Source: Imbricaverruca yamaguchii (taxonomy: Eukaryota; Arthropoda; Thecostraca; Neoverrucidae). Taken from it: DNA of 64,000 nt. Where the stretch lies: contig JAOTOL010001655.1 of assembly GCA_034440575.1 (NCBI GenBank), forward strand, positions 1,809,501-1,873,500, written 5' to 3'. This document shows, piece after piece, positions 14,195 through 26,700 of this stretch (positions within the stretch are counted from its first letter, which is position 1; each line of letters starts with the position of its first letter). The translations under genes and the position numbers were made by a program. The notes beneath the pieces were generated by a model. That model had not been told where the DNA came from and made no database searches. It saw only the letters and a program-made list of their open reading frames with translations.

Positions 14195-14760
14195 CGGCTG
14201 TTTCCGTGACGTCGGCCATTGATGCTGCTGTGACGTCAGCCAGTGAGTCGGCTGAGTTGACGTCAGGCGATGAGTTGCTGACGTGATGTCTGCCAGCGAG
14301 TCGGCTGCGAAGTCAGCCCGTGTGTCGGCTGAGGTCGAGAAGTCAGCAAGTGGGTCTGCTGAGGTTGCTGAGGAAGCCAGTGAGTCGGCTGTGGTTGCAG
14401 TGCGACAGTGATCCGGCTGATACAGTGACGTCAACCAGGACGTTAGACGGTGAGCCGGTTGATGCCTAACGCAAGCCAGGACGCCAGACGGTGAACAGGC
14501 ATATGTGACGCCAGCCAGTGGATCGGCTGGCGATGCGACGTCAGACGATGAGCCGGCCGATGCTGTGACGTCAGCCAGTGAGTCGGCTGTGACGTCAGCT
14601 GGTGTGCCGGCTAATACCGTGAAGTCGACATCATTGAGCGGGCAGACGATGGGACGTCAGACGGTGAGCCGGTTGGTGCTGTGACGTCAGCTTGTCAGTC
14701 GGCTGTGACGTCAGCTGGTGTTGGTGCCGGCGTCCGTGACGTCATCAGTGAGCCGCAGAA
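14195..14760. repeat. ~30-bp array rich in TGACGTCA
   Basis: Degenerate tandem array with units like 'GTGACGTCAGCCAGTGAGTC' followed by GGCTGATGCT. The perfect palindrome TGACGTCA, the CRE/ATF consensus, occurs eight times, starting at 14231, 14258, 14426, 14566, 14590, 14682, 14706 and 14737. Near-misses (CGACGTCA, GGACGTCA) show the octamer is part of the unit. Whether it binds bZIP factors in vivo is unknown. Confidence 0.85.
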
Positions 14761-15403
14761 GCGATCTCTGCCGGAAATCCGCCAACAGAGACTTCACCGG
14801 GTGTGGAGTTGTTGACGGAGCGTCGGTGTCTGGGCGTGACGGCCAGCTAGGCGTGCGGAGATAGGGCGACACAGTGGCGAGACGGGCGGTTCCTCGGTGT
14901 CCAGGTGGCACCATCGGGCCTCCGGCGAGAGGGAGAGAGAGAGAGCGGGACCGGGCGGGGGCGTGCGAAGAGTGGAGAGAGACACAGAGTGGCTCCCCAG
15001 ATCGTGTCGGGGTCGCCAGTGTCAGCCCTGGAGATTGCGTGTGGATGTATGGATAAGAGTAAAGAATCTGGGAAAGCTACCAGGGACGTGTCGTTCGCAA
15101 GTAACACCCGGGATGTGCACGGCTGACCGCACCATCCCCTCAGTGCGGTCTTGACACCTCCTTTAGGATAGAAGCAGAAACAAGTGGGATTGCGGAATCC
15201 TACTTCTTCCTTCATGGGCGGTGACGCGTGTCACCGCCGATGCCTCGGCTTTTCCGTAAACCACTCTCCAGAATGCAGCACAGAACATTTATTTATTGCC
15301 AGGAGGAGGATGTTTTTTATTCGTGCCGGACCATAAAGGTCATTTGCGCCGCCTTGAAAGCAGCACGCTGCATATCTATCTATGAAAGCGAGTGTTACGA
15401 TCA

Positions 15404-15785
15404 GGCGCGCACTCAGGATTTTTCCATGGGGGCCCGGACCAAAAAGTCTCGAAAATGGCACTTGACGGGCTCCAAAAGGGCACTTTGCGGCCCGGGGCAC
15501 ACTGGAAAGTTTGTTGAACGGGGAGGGGCGGATGGGGCGTGAATTGTCCATGCCGCATAGGATAGGTAAGGGCACAGGGGAATGTCATTTTTAGGTCAAA
15601 AGGACAGTTTTGGGCCCAAAGGGCACCTTTGGCACAGGCGGGGCACATAAGGCAGGTGATTTTTGGATACATTTTCGACATTCCGGCCAAGAGGGCACTT
15701 TTCTGTAAAAAGGGCACTTTTGGCCAAAAGGGGACTTTGGTCTCATGGGGGACCGGGCCCCCTCCCCCATTCCGTTGCACCTATG
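15404..15785. mobile_element. 382-bp nonautonomous element with TSDs
   Basis: A G/C-homopolymer-rich block with recurrent GGGCACTTT words, bounded by the 10-bp direct repeat GTTACGATCA at 15394-15403 and 15786-15795, which is a target-site duplication. The ends are imperfect inverted repeats: the left end reads CATGGGGGCCCGGACC and the right end, reversed, GGGGGAGGGGGCCCGGTCC. It looks like a nonautonomous DNA transposon of the kind common in invertebrates. The superfamily is not certain. Confidence 0.7.
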
Positions 15786-16689
15786 GTTACGATCAAGGCT
15801 TTTGAGTGCTGATGGCGGGGACTGGGTTGGGGGCATCTCCTTTATGTCTAACTGGTTTTAATTTTATTTTACTCCTCCACAGAATAATTTGTGGTTTGGG
15901 TGGGGTTGAGGGGCTTTGAGTGTCACATTGATTTTGCCAGGGTGCCGGCTTTAGCCCACTCCTATCGAAGAGCATCGATGGATTTTTACCGTGCGGACAA
16001 GGAGGAAATTGTTCACACCGCCTCTCACGCCGGCTGCTGCGTGTTAGTTGTTAGTAGTTGGTTAGTCTATGCATGCCGTGCAGGGTTGTCAGTTGGGTTA
16101 GTACGGTGTTTGACAATTTGGTTCTTCTACGTCCGCTGTTCCTCTGGGTAGGCATTTACGTTAGGGGTCGGAAGGCAAATCGGCTCATCTACGTCCGACG
16201 GCTCCTCTGGGTAGTCCTTTTACGCTAAGCTAGATTTTTGTTTTTGTTTTAGTTTCTATGTTTTCATAAAGCAAATCGGCTCATCTACCTCCGACGGCAC
16301 CGCTAGGTAACCAATTATTCCTAACTGGGGGAGCAAATCGGCTCATGTACGTCCGACGCCATGCGGGGATGGCTATCTACGTGTTTCCTACGAGTGTTTC
16401 GCGGTCATGTATTGCAAGTTGATGTGAACGTTGGTGGTACCTAGAGAGCTCCTGCTAGTTCTGTGGCATACAGATATTCAAATAGCAATTGAATGAGTTC
16501 AGCATATTTGTCACCGAGAAGCGATGGAAGCGATAGGGCGATGCCCTCTCTCTGGCAGAAGGCTCTAAGTGGTTGTCTCTGAGAGTTAAAGCTACTGCAG
16601 TCTAGCAGGATGTGGCCTATGCTTAACATGGTGTTGCAGGTGTCGCAGTGAGGTGTTGTGTGTTGGCCATCCTCTAATCGAGGCTGTGT

Positions 16690-17471
16690 TAGTTTTGTGC
16701 AACCGGTTCTAAGTCTGATGAGGATGACCTTTTTTGTCGGTGAGACTGATTTGATGTGTTCCATGTGCCTATGGTTGGTTTTATTGCGTGGGCGTGGTTG
16801 TATTTGTGCTGTGTTGAGTTGTGTTGTGTCCATGTGTTCTGTTGGTGTTGGCGAACGCGGTGTTGTAGGAGTGCTTTGCAATCATCTACCGAATATTTCA
16901 CGCTGGGGTAGGTGTTCAATGCTAAAGCTTCCTTTGCGAGCCGGTCTGCTTCTTCGTTACCTGGGATGTTGACGTAGCCCGGAATCCAGAGGAAGGAAAA
17001 GTTCATGTTTACGTTATGGGCCACGATTTGTTGGATTCGATCAATGATGTGGCGAGGACAGTCGTGGGTGTTGCTAATTGACTGCAGGACGGATTTGGAG
17101 TCTGAGTAAATCACTACGTTTCTGACTTTTCGCTTAATGAGAATGGAACTAGCGGCCAGAATGGCCATTGCTTAAGCGAAGTAGATGGAGAAGTTATCCG
17201 GTAGACGTTTAGAAAGTCTGAGACCTGGTCCAGTGATACCGATGCCTACCTTAGCCTCGTATTTCGACCCATCCGTGAATACGAGTGATTTGTGATTGTT
17301 GTCTTCGGCGAACTTGTGGAAGAGGCCTAGAATCTCCGCCGATGTAATAGGGGCATTCTTCTCCGAGAGCAAGTACTCAACCTGTGGTTGACTGAAAGTC
17401 CAGAAGGGCCTAGCGGGCGGTCGAGCAGCAGTGGATGGCATTGTGAGGTTAAGATCTGAGAGCCCTGGCAA
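16690..17471 (-). pseudogene. RNase H domain of the I-like element, with a stop codon
   Basis: The RNase HI signatures appear in order: VFTDGSKYEAKVGIGI (first Asp), a stop at 17172-17174 in the context FA*AMAILAA where the catalytic Glu is expected, then VVIYSDSKSVLQSI (Asp) and WIPGYVNIPGNEEADRLAKEA (His-region and last Asp). Replacement of Glu by TAA splits the domain into two open segments. The downstream part continues, after a frameshift, into the CCHC-like tail. Confidence 0.8.
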
Positions 17472-18068
17472 TTTGAATGCTATATGGTGGAAGTTTGCGC
17501 GCCATACAGCTCTTGTCGTATCTGTCAGGCACGAAGCAGCGCTGTGCCGGATGGTTTTGAATGGATTTTATTTTGATGTGGTAGCGGCACAGCTGTTGTG
17601 TCCTCCTGAGGTGGAGTGATGGTTGTTTGTTTTAGTCTACTTGAAGACTAGCTATCGGTGTAGCGGTAAGGGCGCCTGTGGCTGCTCTGATGCAGCTGTT
17701 TTGGATGACTTCTAATTTTTAGCTCTGACTTTCTGAAGTTGTGGAAAAAAAATGATGCTGTTGTATTCTATGATGGGTCGTACGACTGATGTGTACAGTT
17801 GCAGAAGTGTTTTCCTCTCTCCGCCCCAGTCTGTGCCTGCAAGTGCACGTATTATGTTGATGCGCTTCGCATCTTGATGTCGGTGATATGGGTGTTGAAA
17901 CTGAGATTTTCGCCTGAATGCATTCCTAGGAATTTGAAACTCTTCACCTGCTCGATGGCTTTGCCACCGATATTAGGTAACGTTTTCGGTGTGGGACGGA
18001 GACGACTGTATGCGACAGTGGCCGAAATTTCTGCGGACAGGGTGAAGCCCCAAGTTTTGCACCACTTT

Positions 18069-19034
18069 TCAATGTGGTCTAGTCCTGCTTGAATGTTTGT
18101 TTTCAGCTTTAAGGAAGCATTGTGATGTTGTCCAGATTGTTATGCCGTCCGCGAAAAGTGAGTATTTAAGTGAAGTGTCCCCGTGGCCGGCAAGTATGTC
18201 GTTGATCATGATGATGAAGAGGCTCGGTGAAAGCACGCTCCCCTGAGCCAGGCCTTGCTCCTGAGTTGTGGTGTTTGATGTGACACTGCCGCATCGGACC
18301 CTGAGAGTCCTATCTCTGAGGAAGTTGAGAATGAAGTGTGCCATGTGTCCGCGTAGGCCTATCTTATGGAGTGTGTGTGTCAGCGCTGACTTGTGTACTC
18401 GGTCGAATGCGGCAGTTATGTCTAGGTAGGCAGGTATTGTTGTGCGTTTAACGTATAAACCACTTTTGATGTCATGCACTAACCTAATGAAATTGTCTGT
18501 AGTGGATTTTTCCCGTTGGAAGCCGCATTGAAATTCGTCGAGCAGGTCGTTGTGTTCCAGAAATTTCCTGAATCGTGTGTTGACCATGCATTCGACCAGC
18601 TTGCTAGCACAGCTAGTAAGTAAGATGGGTCTATAGCCTTTTGGGGTGGAGTGATCTTTGTGCGGCTTTGGTAATGGTATGACTACGCTCTCCCGCCAGG
18701 ATGCGGAAAACGTGTCGCTTTGGTACAGTTCATTTATGGCCGTTAGTAGATACCTTAGGGAGTTTTTGCTAAGACGTTTAAGAAACTGGTAATGGATGTC
18801 GTCCGGCCCAACCGACGTGTTTCTACGCTTGCTGAGGGCAAGTTGTAAATCGTGCATAGTGGATGACTGATTGTATATTTCTCTATTGTCAGAGCTAAAA
18901 TTTGCTTTGGAGGCAAGGGCATCTAGAACGCTTACTATAGTGGTGTCATAGTTGCTGTTGCCGGATACGCTGGCGTAGTGTAGTTTAAAGTGGCCTACGA
19001 CCTGTTGTGGGTCAGTGATGTGCTGTCCATTCAA
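18069..19034 (-). pseudogene. Reverse transcriptase domain of the I-like element
   Basis: This 321-codon open segment carries the RT fingers and palm motifs in order: the PLPKPHKDHSTPKGYRPI region, an LVE segment, YLDITAAFDRV with the first catalytic Asp, QGSVLSPSLF, and the catalytic box as SLFADGITIW. Active enzymes have two Asp in that box (YADD/FADD); here the second is Gly, explicable by one GAC to GGC change. The frame is lost soon after, near 18110. The start given is only the first Met of the open segment; the original ORF continued upstream into the endonuclease. Confidence 0.8.
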
Positions 19035-19569
19035 CGTCAGCTGGGGGAAGGGGCCTGGTGGTGGGCGTTTCGCTCAGCCCGGGAACGTCTGAAACTGACC
19101 AATCAAATAGTGAGCTAAGTCGTGAGGTGCAGCACTTTAAGTCAATGCAAGTGTCCGATCCTAACAAGGTCGGGATGTGGCGGGTGGCGGCGCCGATGTG
19201 AAGAAGTACTAAGCTGTGGTCCGAAATAAACTGGTGAATGTCGTGCCATCTAGTGTCTGTCTGGTCGCTTCCCCATGAGGGGTGTTTAGTATTAAAGTCT
19301 CCCATAATGAGAACTAGTGGGGTGGCCTGAAGCAGCAAGTGGTTCAGCTCCTGTTGTGTGGGGGTTTCAGGTGACGGCGAAATGTATAGTGAGATTACTG
19401 TGGCTTGGCAATGTGACATTTTAAGGCTGACTACTACGCAATTCATGGGATATTTCACGTTACTCGACGATGAGGTATGCTGTTTGCTAGGAGTATGGCT
19501 GCGCCCTATTTCCAATGTGGGCCGTATACGTTGTTCAGGTGCCAAGTGTAATCTGGAATTTTGTTCCAA
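19012..19569 (-). pseudogene. AP endonuclease remnant of the I-like element
   Basis: The segment contains the endonuclease motif LIMGDFNTKHPSWGS and later DLKCCTSRLSSLFDWSVSD, which corresponds to the C-terminal part of the exonuclease/endonuclease/phosphatase fold where the catalytic Asp and His lie. The N-terminal third of the domain is absent or out of frame. It overlaps the RT segment in another frame, so at least one frameshift lies near 19020. Confidence 0.7.
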
Positions 19570-19619
19570 GTGGAGTCAGAATCTCGAAAGTGAGTTTCTT
19601 GGAGCGGAGTGAGTAGTTT

Positions 19620-21221
19620 TTTTTTTGGTTGTTTTTTGTTGTAAGTTTATTGCCACGACGAAGCGACAATACATGTATGTTAGCTGCAGCAGTATGTCCT
19701 AGTTAAACATTGAAATAGGTAGATAAAAAAGTAGATGTAAGTGTGTGAAGGGCACGTGTCCGGCAGGTGATAGACGTCCACGGCAATAATAGCAGATGGC
19801 TATTGGGCACAGAACATTAAAGATGAACAGAGACACGGGGTACAACAGACTTGGATATGTACAATTACTACACTGACACCTAACGCCAAAAGGGCGAACG
19901 AATAATTATCAGTCACTAGATGGCGGGCTCGCGCTCAACAACGGTTGAATTAGCCGGCCGCTAGATGGCTAGCGGACGTGCTTCGCAACACAGAGCCTTG
20001 CTTAGCGATCCAGGGCCTCCTCTTGCAGGCCGAGGGACCTCTTTCAACAGCCTGGACTGTCCGGAAGCCCTTATGTGCCTCGGACCCATTCCGGGTGCTT
20101 ATTTTGGCTTTCTACATGATTTTCGGTTTTTCCTCGTGGAATCCGCGCGAGTTTGTGGCCATGGCGCGATTTTTATATTCGAGGCCCCAGGAGGATTTTT
20201 CAAGAGCATCCCAAAATTTTTTCAGGAGCACGGCACGATTTTTTTCAAAACTGAAGAGCATTTATTTCGGGGCCACGGTGCTTGAATGAACTCTTCCGAC
20301 TCAGCCAAAGAATGAACTCTTCCGACATTTCTTCCACACCAATAATTTCCTGGTTCCTGTACCTGTTCTTTCGTACCCTACAGGTAGCCGCCAATGGAAA
20401 TCCTGAACCAGAGACCGATAACATGAGAAATATATGTTTGCATTAAAAAATATAAAGTAATATAATATGAATATGAATACGCCCAGCCAAAAAGTAGCTA
20501 TCGAAATTTGAGGTTTTCTATTTTGAGTATGGGTTGAGGTGCCCAAGAATTAATTAGATCCCCATCATATTATCCTAGGTGCGCCCTTGGAGCCATTTGG
20601 TCGGCTTTGCTTCACCCTCAGAGCTAACAGAGGGCCTCAGGCCGATTAAGAGCCCACCGAGCTACGATGACAATCCGGGGCGAAACGGAGGAGTCTTGGT
20701 GCTATGTGAAGGACGTCTAAGCCCATGGAGGTGTTACAGGCTGCTAAAGGCAGTGGAGTTTCGAAGAGGTAAATGGGCGCCGCGCCCCTGGCGAATCCGA
20801 TGAGACCACTGCAGTCGACCACTCTGAGCCAAGGAAAACTTAAAACGCCTGTAACAGCTTGTGCGGAAAATGGCCTTGCACCAGCAAGAGTCACCCAGGG
20901 GACTGGCAAGAGGCTATGAAAACAACAGGGGATCCACCAGGAGCTGAAATATCCATGCCAACTGGAAAAAAACTGGAGAGAGAGAGGGAGAGAGATAGAG
21001 AGAGAGGCAGGATTCTCTTCGAGCCTAAAAGGGCCCTGATGGATGAGCAGGGCCCTCAAAAAACTAAGGGGACCAATGATGGACCAACTCAGAGCTAAAG
21101 TGTGTCAAAGCTGGGAGCTAGAGAGGGCTATTGAGTAGTGTGGTGGGCCAAAGGGCTCTGACTATTTACTATGGTCTGTGAGCGCTATAAGAACTGGACT
21201 GGGATGCCAAGAAACCTTGGA

Positions 21222-21288
<67 letters not shown>

Positions 21289-23660
21289 GAAGAATAGGGT
21301 CTCCTGAAATCCAAAGAGTACCCAATGGCTAGCGATGGTTGTGAGGAATACCGACAGCCAGTTTCAGAGCTAGAATGTCCTTGATAGCACCCTAGTTCTC
21401 CACAGCACTGTGGAGAGTAGGTACTGGGAGCTGGAGGGAACCGGACTTTGATGCTCCTTGAGATTGGGATGAACACCAGAGGATGGACAGAGCCACCTAA
21501 GAGCTAAGGAGGGTTCCGAGAGCTGGCAATGTTTGCTAGGAATTTTGAGGCCCGTCTCAGATAAACGTAATTCCTCTGAAAGCTAGGCAGGCTTATCAAG
21601 GACTAAGAATGGCATGTGCAAGTCAGAGAGGGATCATGAAGAATGAATTGGTGTAATTATCTTAAGCGACGACACGGGTAGTGCATGTAAGTCACGCGTG
21701 TGTTACAAATAGTTGCGTGAACTGAACTATAACCTCTCGGTTGGCTTGCATGATGCCACAGTCAGCTGGCTAGCAGTCAGCTGGCTACTGTGGTTGACAC
21801 GAGAAAGCCTGGGCCCTGGGATAGGGAACCGTGTTTATTAACGTGCACAGTGTGGGGCTGCACGTATGCTGATATGAAGTGATGGACAACGTTTCTATGC
21901 AGGTGTGTGCTTGTTACGATGCAGAATCCCCGCTTCTTACCTTTCCACAGCCATTTTGGCAAGGATATAATTATTTTGTGAATATTCCTGCAGGTTGTGT
22001 GATGCACATATCCTTGATTTGTGGGCACGGGTAAAGGAAGGTGAGTGTATCTAAACACGTTCTGTTTTCCGAACACCTACCTTTGGATATCTCCCATATC
22101 ATGTTCAACACAAATAACAAAATGATAGTGGCATTCATAGATGATGAGCCTGTCTCTACCAAAATGTGAAGGTCTGATTGCATAGTTATACCATTTTGTT
22201 TTGTGTATGGAGCTAGTGAAGTTCACATGCACCATTTTAGGCTTGAAAGAGCTTAAGCCTTAAGGAAATGATAAAGAAGCAGTGTCCTAAAATTACTACA
22301 CCATTAACTGTGTGGATGAATGAAGAACTTGCTAGAAAATAGTTAAAGATTGGAAGAAAATAAAGGATTGTCACTTAAGGATTAAAAGCAGAAGGCCTTT
22401 CACTTCAGTCATATGCATTTTACATTATTTAGCAGTTGTGTGCATGATGACTGCCCATACATCATGTGGCAAAATGGTGAAAACCTAAGATGAGGATGAA
22501 ATAGCACAACTCCATTAACTGTGAATTTCCAGGCCACATGGTGAATTATTTTACACTGTAAAGAAGTGACGTTCAATATTTTTTTTTGCAATTACACCAG
22601 CATTTTTAGTGGCTACTAATAGTGACCAAAAACCAGAACAGCTACAGTGAGTTAATTCTGCACAACTATATTTTTGTGTTCACAATATGGCACACCACTA
22701 CACAATTTTTGTATGTTTTGAAGTTGCTCATTGCAAGTGGTTAGATTTTGCATTGAAAGGAACTGTTTGAATATGGATAGCTTGTTCATTTTTGTGTCCA
22801 GTAAACACAGTACAATTACTGGTTCAGCTATACAGAAGCATCAGTAGTTGTTTGTTTAATGCTGCTTTAAGTGTTCAGAAACCCCCCTCTTCCCCTATGT
22901 TATGAATTAGGGTATGATGAAGAACATGACATGTTGACAACATAGGTAGGTATGCACCCATAATTAATTATGAACAAATTAGCATTGCCATTTATCCCTG
23001 TTGTCACTTCTTGTAATATACATGAAAGAGGCAAATCAGATGTGTCAGCTTTTCAAGGGCCTTACTTTAGTTAATTTCTTCCTTGCATCTTTAGTTATGA
23101 ACTCATGTTATTATGCTTGCAAAATGCTGGAAAACCCCTAGAGCTGACCACAGTAAAATTATTATCTCTGGGATTGAGAAAACCTCTAGATATATAATCA
23201 TGAACCTGTCAGTTTCTCCTGCATCAATTTGATGTTTTGACAGCAAATGTTTTTGCCAACCAGTTGATGGAAACATCTTGCCAACCCTGGTTGAAAGTTG
23301 GGGCAGTTCTTTAAGCCTCCACATAGATTATCTATAGCCTCCATGTAGATTATCTATATCCTCCACATAGATATCTATATTAGATTAGATTAGAAATCAG
23401 ATTAGATTAGCTGATTATATTAAATTTGAAAACCCCTTTTCTCCATGTTGTTAGCTATTCATGTATACATTATGAAGTAGTTGGCCATGTTTTGATTGAT
23501 ATACTTGCATGAATCCCTTCCAAATTTTAAGTTTGTGATTGTACATTTCCAGTTATCTGTTATGGTGTTCCCAATGTTTTGCGACCATAGTGTTCTGTAC
23601 AACATTCTTGCAATGGCAATGGTGTTCAAGCTTGCCCAGAGTGCCTCACATTTTTCTTTA
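19620..23660. other. No recognised gene upstream of the IMPACT exons
   Basis: Unassigned sequence with an (AT)n microsatellite at 21228-21285 and a short array at 23315-23420 (CCTCCACATAGATTATCTAT three times, then GATTA repeats). The stretch 20560-21640 repeats 'agagctaa' words irregularly. The missing first IMPACT exon could lie here or further upstream, but no candidate could be supported. Confidence 0.45.
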
Positions 23661-23667
23661 TTTTCAG

Positions 23668-23784
23668 GCAGATGAGATTGAAGCACTGTCATCAATTTAT
23701 GAACAAGAATGGAACGTTGTTAGTGAAAAGTCCCGAATTTACTCAGTAGCAGTTCATGGTGCTGGCAAAGACATCACTCTGCAG
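23668..23784 (+). CDS. IMPACT: IMPACT-like exon: start of RWD domain
   Basis: The exon has 39 codons, phase 0 at both ends. The acceptor is TTTATTTTCAG and the donor CTGCAG|GTGAAA. It encodes the EIEALSSIY helix and first strands of the RWD domain and lacks a start codon, so at least one exon lies upstream. Confidence 0.9.
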
Positions 23785-26700
23785 GTGAAACTCATTGTCA
23801 TCATCAGTGACACCAACAGGGAGATCATGGTATATATATCTAGGCTGTGCTCAAGTCTCACAAGAGAACACTAGAAGTTTATTATTTTGTCATTGTTTCG
23901 AAGACTGCATGGAATAATATTAGACTAGTTGACAATTTTTACCACTTAATGGTATAGTGAGCAACCCATGACAAGCCTGCAATATACTGAGGTTGACCCA
24001 CTCACCAACTGGCTAAAGCTAAAGCTTTATCCAGCAAGTTTTAGGTATCCTTGTTGTAGTTTTAGCAGCTTACATCCATGCATGGCATATATTTTCCCAA
24101 CATGTCTTCCCAACATCAAGCTGCTGATCCTGCTAATCTGTCTGATTGCCATGATCCTGGCCATCTGTCCAACCTGTGTGACCCATCCAGCTCTGCTGAG
24201 TGCCGACTCATAACCCATCTGACTCGTCCAGCCCTGATGATCCATGTTGCCCATCTGAGCTGTGCTGACCCCTCTGAGTCATGTTGATCCTGCTGATTCT
24301 CTGACCTTGCTAAGCCACTTCACCCATTCGACCCCTCTGACGTTTGCAACAGGTGACACTGCCGGTCGACTACCCGACCGAGTCGCCGCCGCAGTACGAG
24401 CTTCTGGCGCCATGGCTTCGCGGCGAGCTGCGATTCCGGCTCGGCAACGAACTCGACTCGCTCTACTGGTACGTCCTACCCGTGACAGACATCGTCCCAC
24501 TTGTGGTGGATGTCATAACACCTGTGGCTGATGTCGTCCTGCCTGTGACGAATATCGTCCTGCCTGTGGCGTGTATCGTCCTGGCTGTGACGAATATCAT
24601 GCCGCCCGTGACGGATATTGTCCAACCTGTAGCGGATATCGTCCTACCTGTGGTTTGTATCATCCTGCCTGTGACGAATATCATCCCGCCCGTGACAGAT
24701 ATTGTCCCACCCGTAATGGATGTCGTCCTACCTGTGGTTTGTATCGTCCTGACTGTGACGGATATCGTCCGGCCTGTGATGACTCACGACCCGTTAGTCT
24801 CGACGTCCCATCTCGACGCGATCCGGTTATTGTCCTGGCCTGGCCTGACCTATTCAGGTCCTAGACCAACTGAATTGACCCAACCTTAGCTGTCCTGGCC
24901 AGACTCTATCCGATGTGGTGTCATGGTGATATTTCTTGGATGACTCAGCACCATGTTGGTGTCTGGGGGGACATCGAACACCCCACTTGCACTTTACCTG
25001 AAGTAAGTGGAATATATTTCTTGCTTATTGCGCTTTCGTTCTCATTTTTCTGCTAATGTCGTGTTTTATTTGCAGGGATAATATTGGCTCCAGTATTTTG
25101 TATTTATGGATTGAGAGGATCAAAGAGTTTTTGGAAGAGGTGTGCCATGGAGAACCGTTGACAGGTATGTTTCTTCGCGCAGTTCACTTAAGAGTTGTTG
25201 TGGGTTATTTTCAGCAGTGTTGGAAAAACTGGAGTTTGTTGGTGTCATGCATACCAATACATTTTGTACTCCAGGATTGTGACTAGACTAAATGAAATAT
25301 TTTGTACTCCAGAAGGGAAAACGAAGAACAACATTGCTTGGTAGAGTGCTACCACTAAAAGTCCATACCTGACAACAACTAGCAGTTTCCGCGACCCCAG
25401 CGCCCCGACCATCCAACGTCACTACACATCCTTGAAAGGCAGTATAAAACATACGACGGAGCATGAGCCGTCGGTGTTGCGCTAAAATTCGTAAAGAACC
25501 TTACTAAAACCGGCTACGCACAACGTCGGCGGTTTATATGTGAAAAACACTATATTAGTGTCAATAAAGTCAATAATTAATTCAATATTTATTCAATATT
25601 GGTTCAATATTTATCAATATTTTATTTGATATATAACATACTTAGATTAATGAATATCTATTCCATATTACTCTTGGGAAACTTGCGCTGGAGCCTAGAG
25701 GTGTTCTATAGCCTTGCGCTGGAGTACTCGCCAAGAAGCACCAGAAATCTCTAGTTGGCAAAACCAGGGGTACTTGGTGTAATCGGAGTATAAAGTTGAA
25801 GCCTGGTTTCGCCAGTAAATGCTTTAAATGCGCAATCGAAGGTAGTTTTGTTAAAGGGACAACTTTTTTAGACACAATGAGCCCGTTCAATGCAAGAAAA
25901 TCACTTCAAATTTCCTCAATTCCGCCCCGGAGCAAGCAAGTTCTCCGAGGCGATAACACCAAGAAACCAATGTCAGTTGTGCACTTTTGCATGACAGTCG
26001 CATATTTTTGTTGTAAATGTGTGCGAAGATAAACATGCGCCTTGAAATATAACCACATTTTGGGTTCATCGGTGTCAGTTAAGGGTCCGTAATACATGTT
26101 CCGAAATTTACTCCGACCCATTCCCTGTTCCCCGCCCCATGAGGAGGTGTACTTCTCGGGCTGAGTTAGCGAATCCGACCAGCTCTATCTAAGAAGATAA
26201 ATAAAACCAACCGTGGGAGGTTTTAAAGATACTCCCGTCTGGCAGCTGTAGATACTCCTAACTCGATCCTTGCTTCAACTAAACATTCCAGACAAGAACT
26301 AAACAAGTACATGAAGGAACTTATAATAAGAATAAGAATGGGTTTGAATTCCTTGTCTCAGCTTTTTCATGCAAAATAACCTTCTTGGTGATGAGAATAA
26401 AACTATTTTAGCCGGACTGTTTTAGTATAATTTTCATTAAACCATTATATATTCCGAAACCCATATTTATAGACTTGGTCAACATGGATTAAGTATGCTT
26501 TTGTTATTATTTTATCTACCATTGTGCCTGAAGTTGGCTTATAACCTCATCCTTCGCTAATTTAGCAACATCACAAATTATATATATGGCAGTCGTTTGT
26601 AGGCTCTCATATTCCATAGAGCTGTGTGCAGTCTCCACGCAAATCAGAAACATGTTAAAATTTTCTGATATAAGATTAACTCTCCTTATTTTGACAGCAG

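Larger units (their letters stand above)
15796..19612 (-). mobile_element. I/ingi-like non-LTR retrotransposon, 5'-truncated and inactive
   Basis: Read on the - strand the order is AP endonuclease part (19569-19012, with GDFNTKHPSWGS), reverse transcriptase (19034-18069), RNase H (17471-16690) and a CCHC-like end (C-x2-C-x5-H-x4-C, near 16640). A 3' untranslated region of about 640 bases follows, with three modules of GACGTAGATGAGCCGATTTG. An RNase H domain after the RT is typical of the I group. The copy is dead: frameshifts separate the domains, the RT box reads FADG rather than FADD, and a TAA replaces the expected catalytic Glu of RNase H. The start of the element is missing. Its 3' end abuts the 382-bp element. 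Confidence 0.85.
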
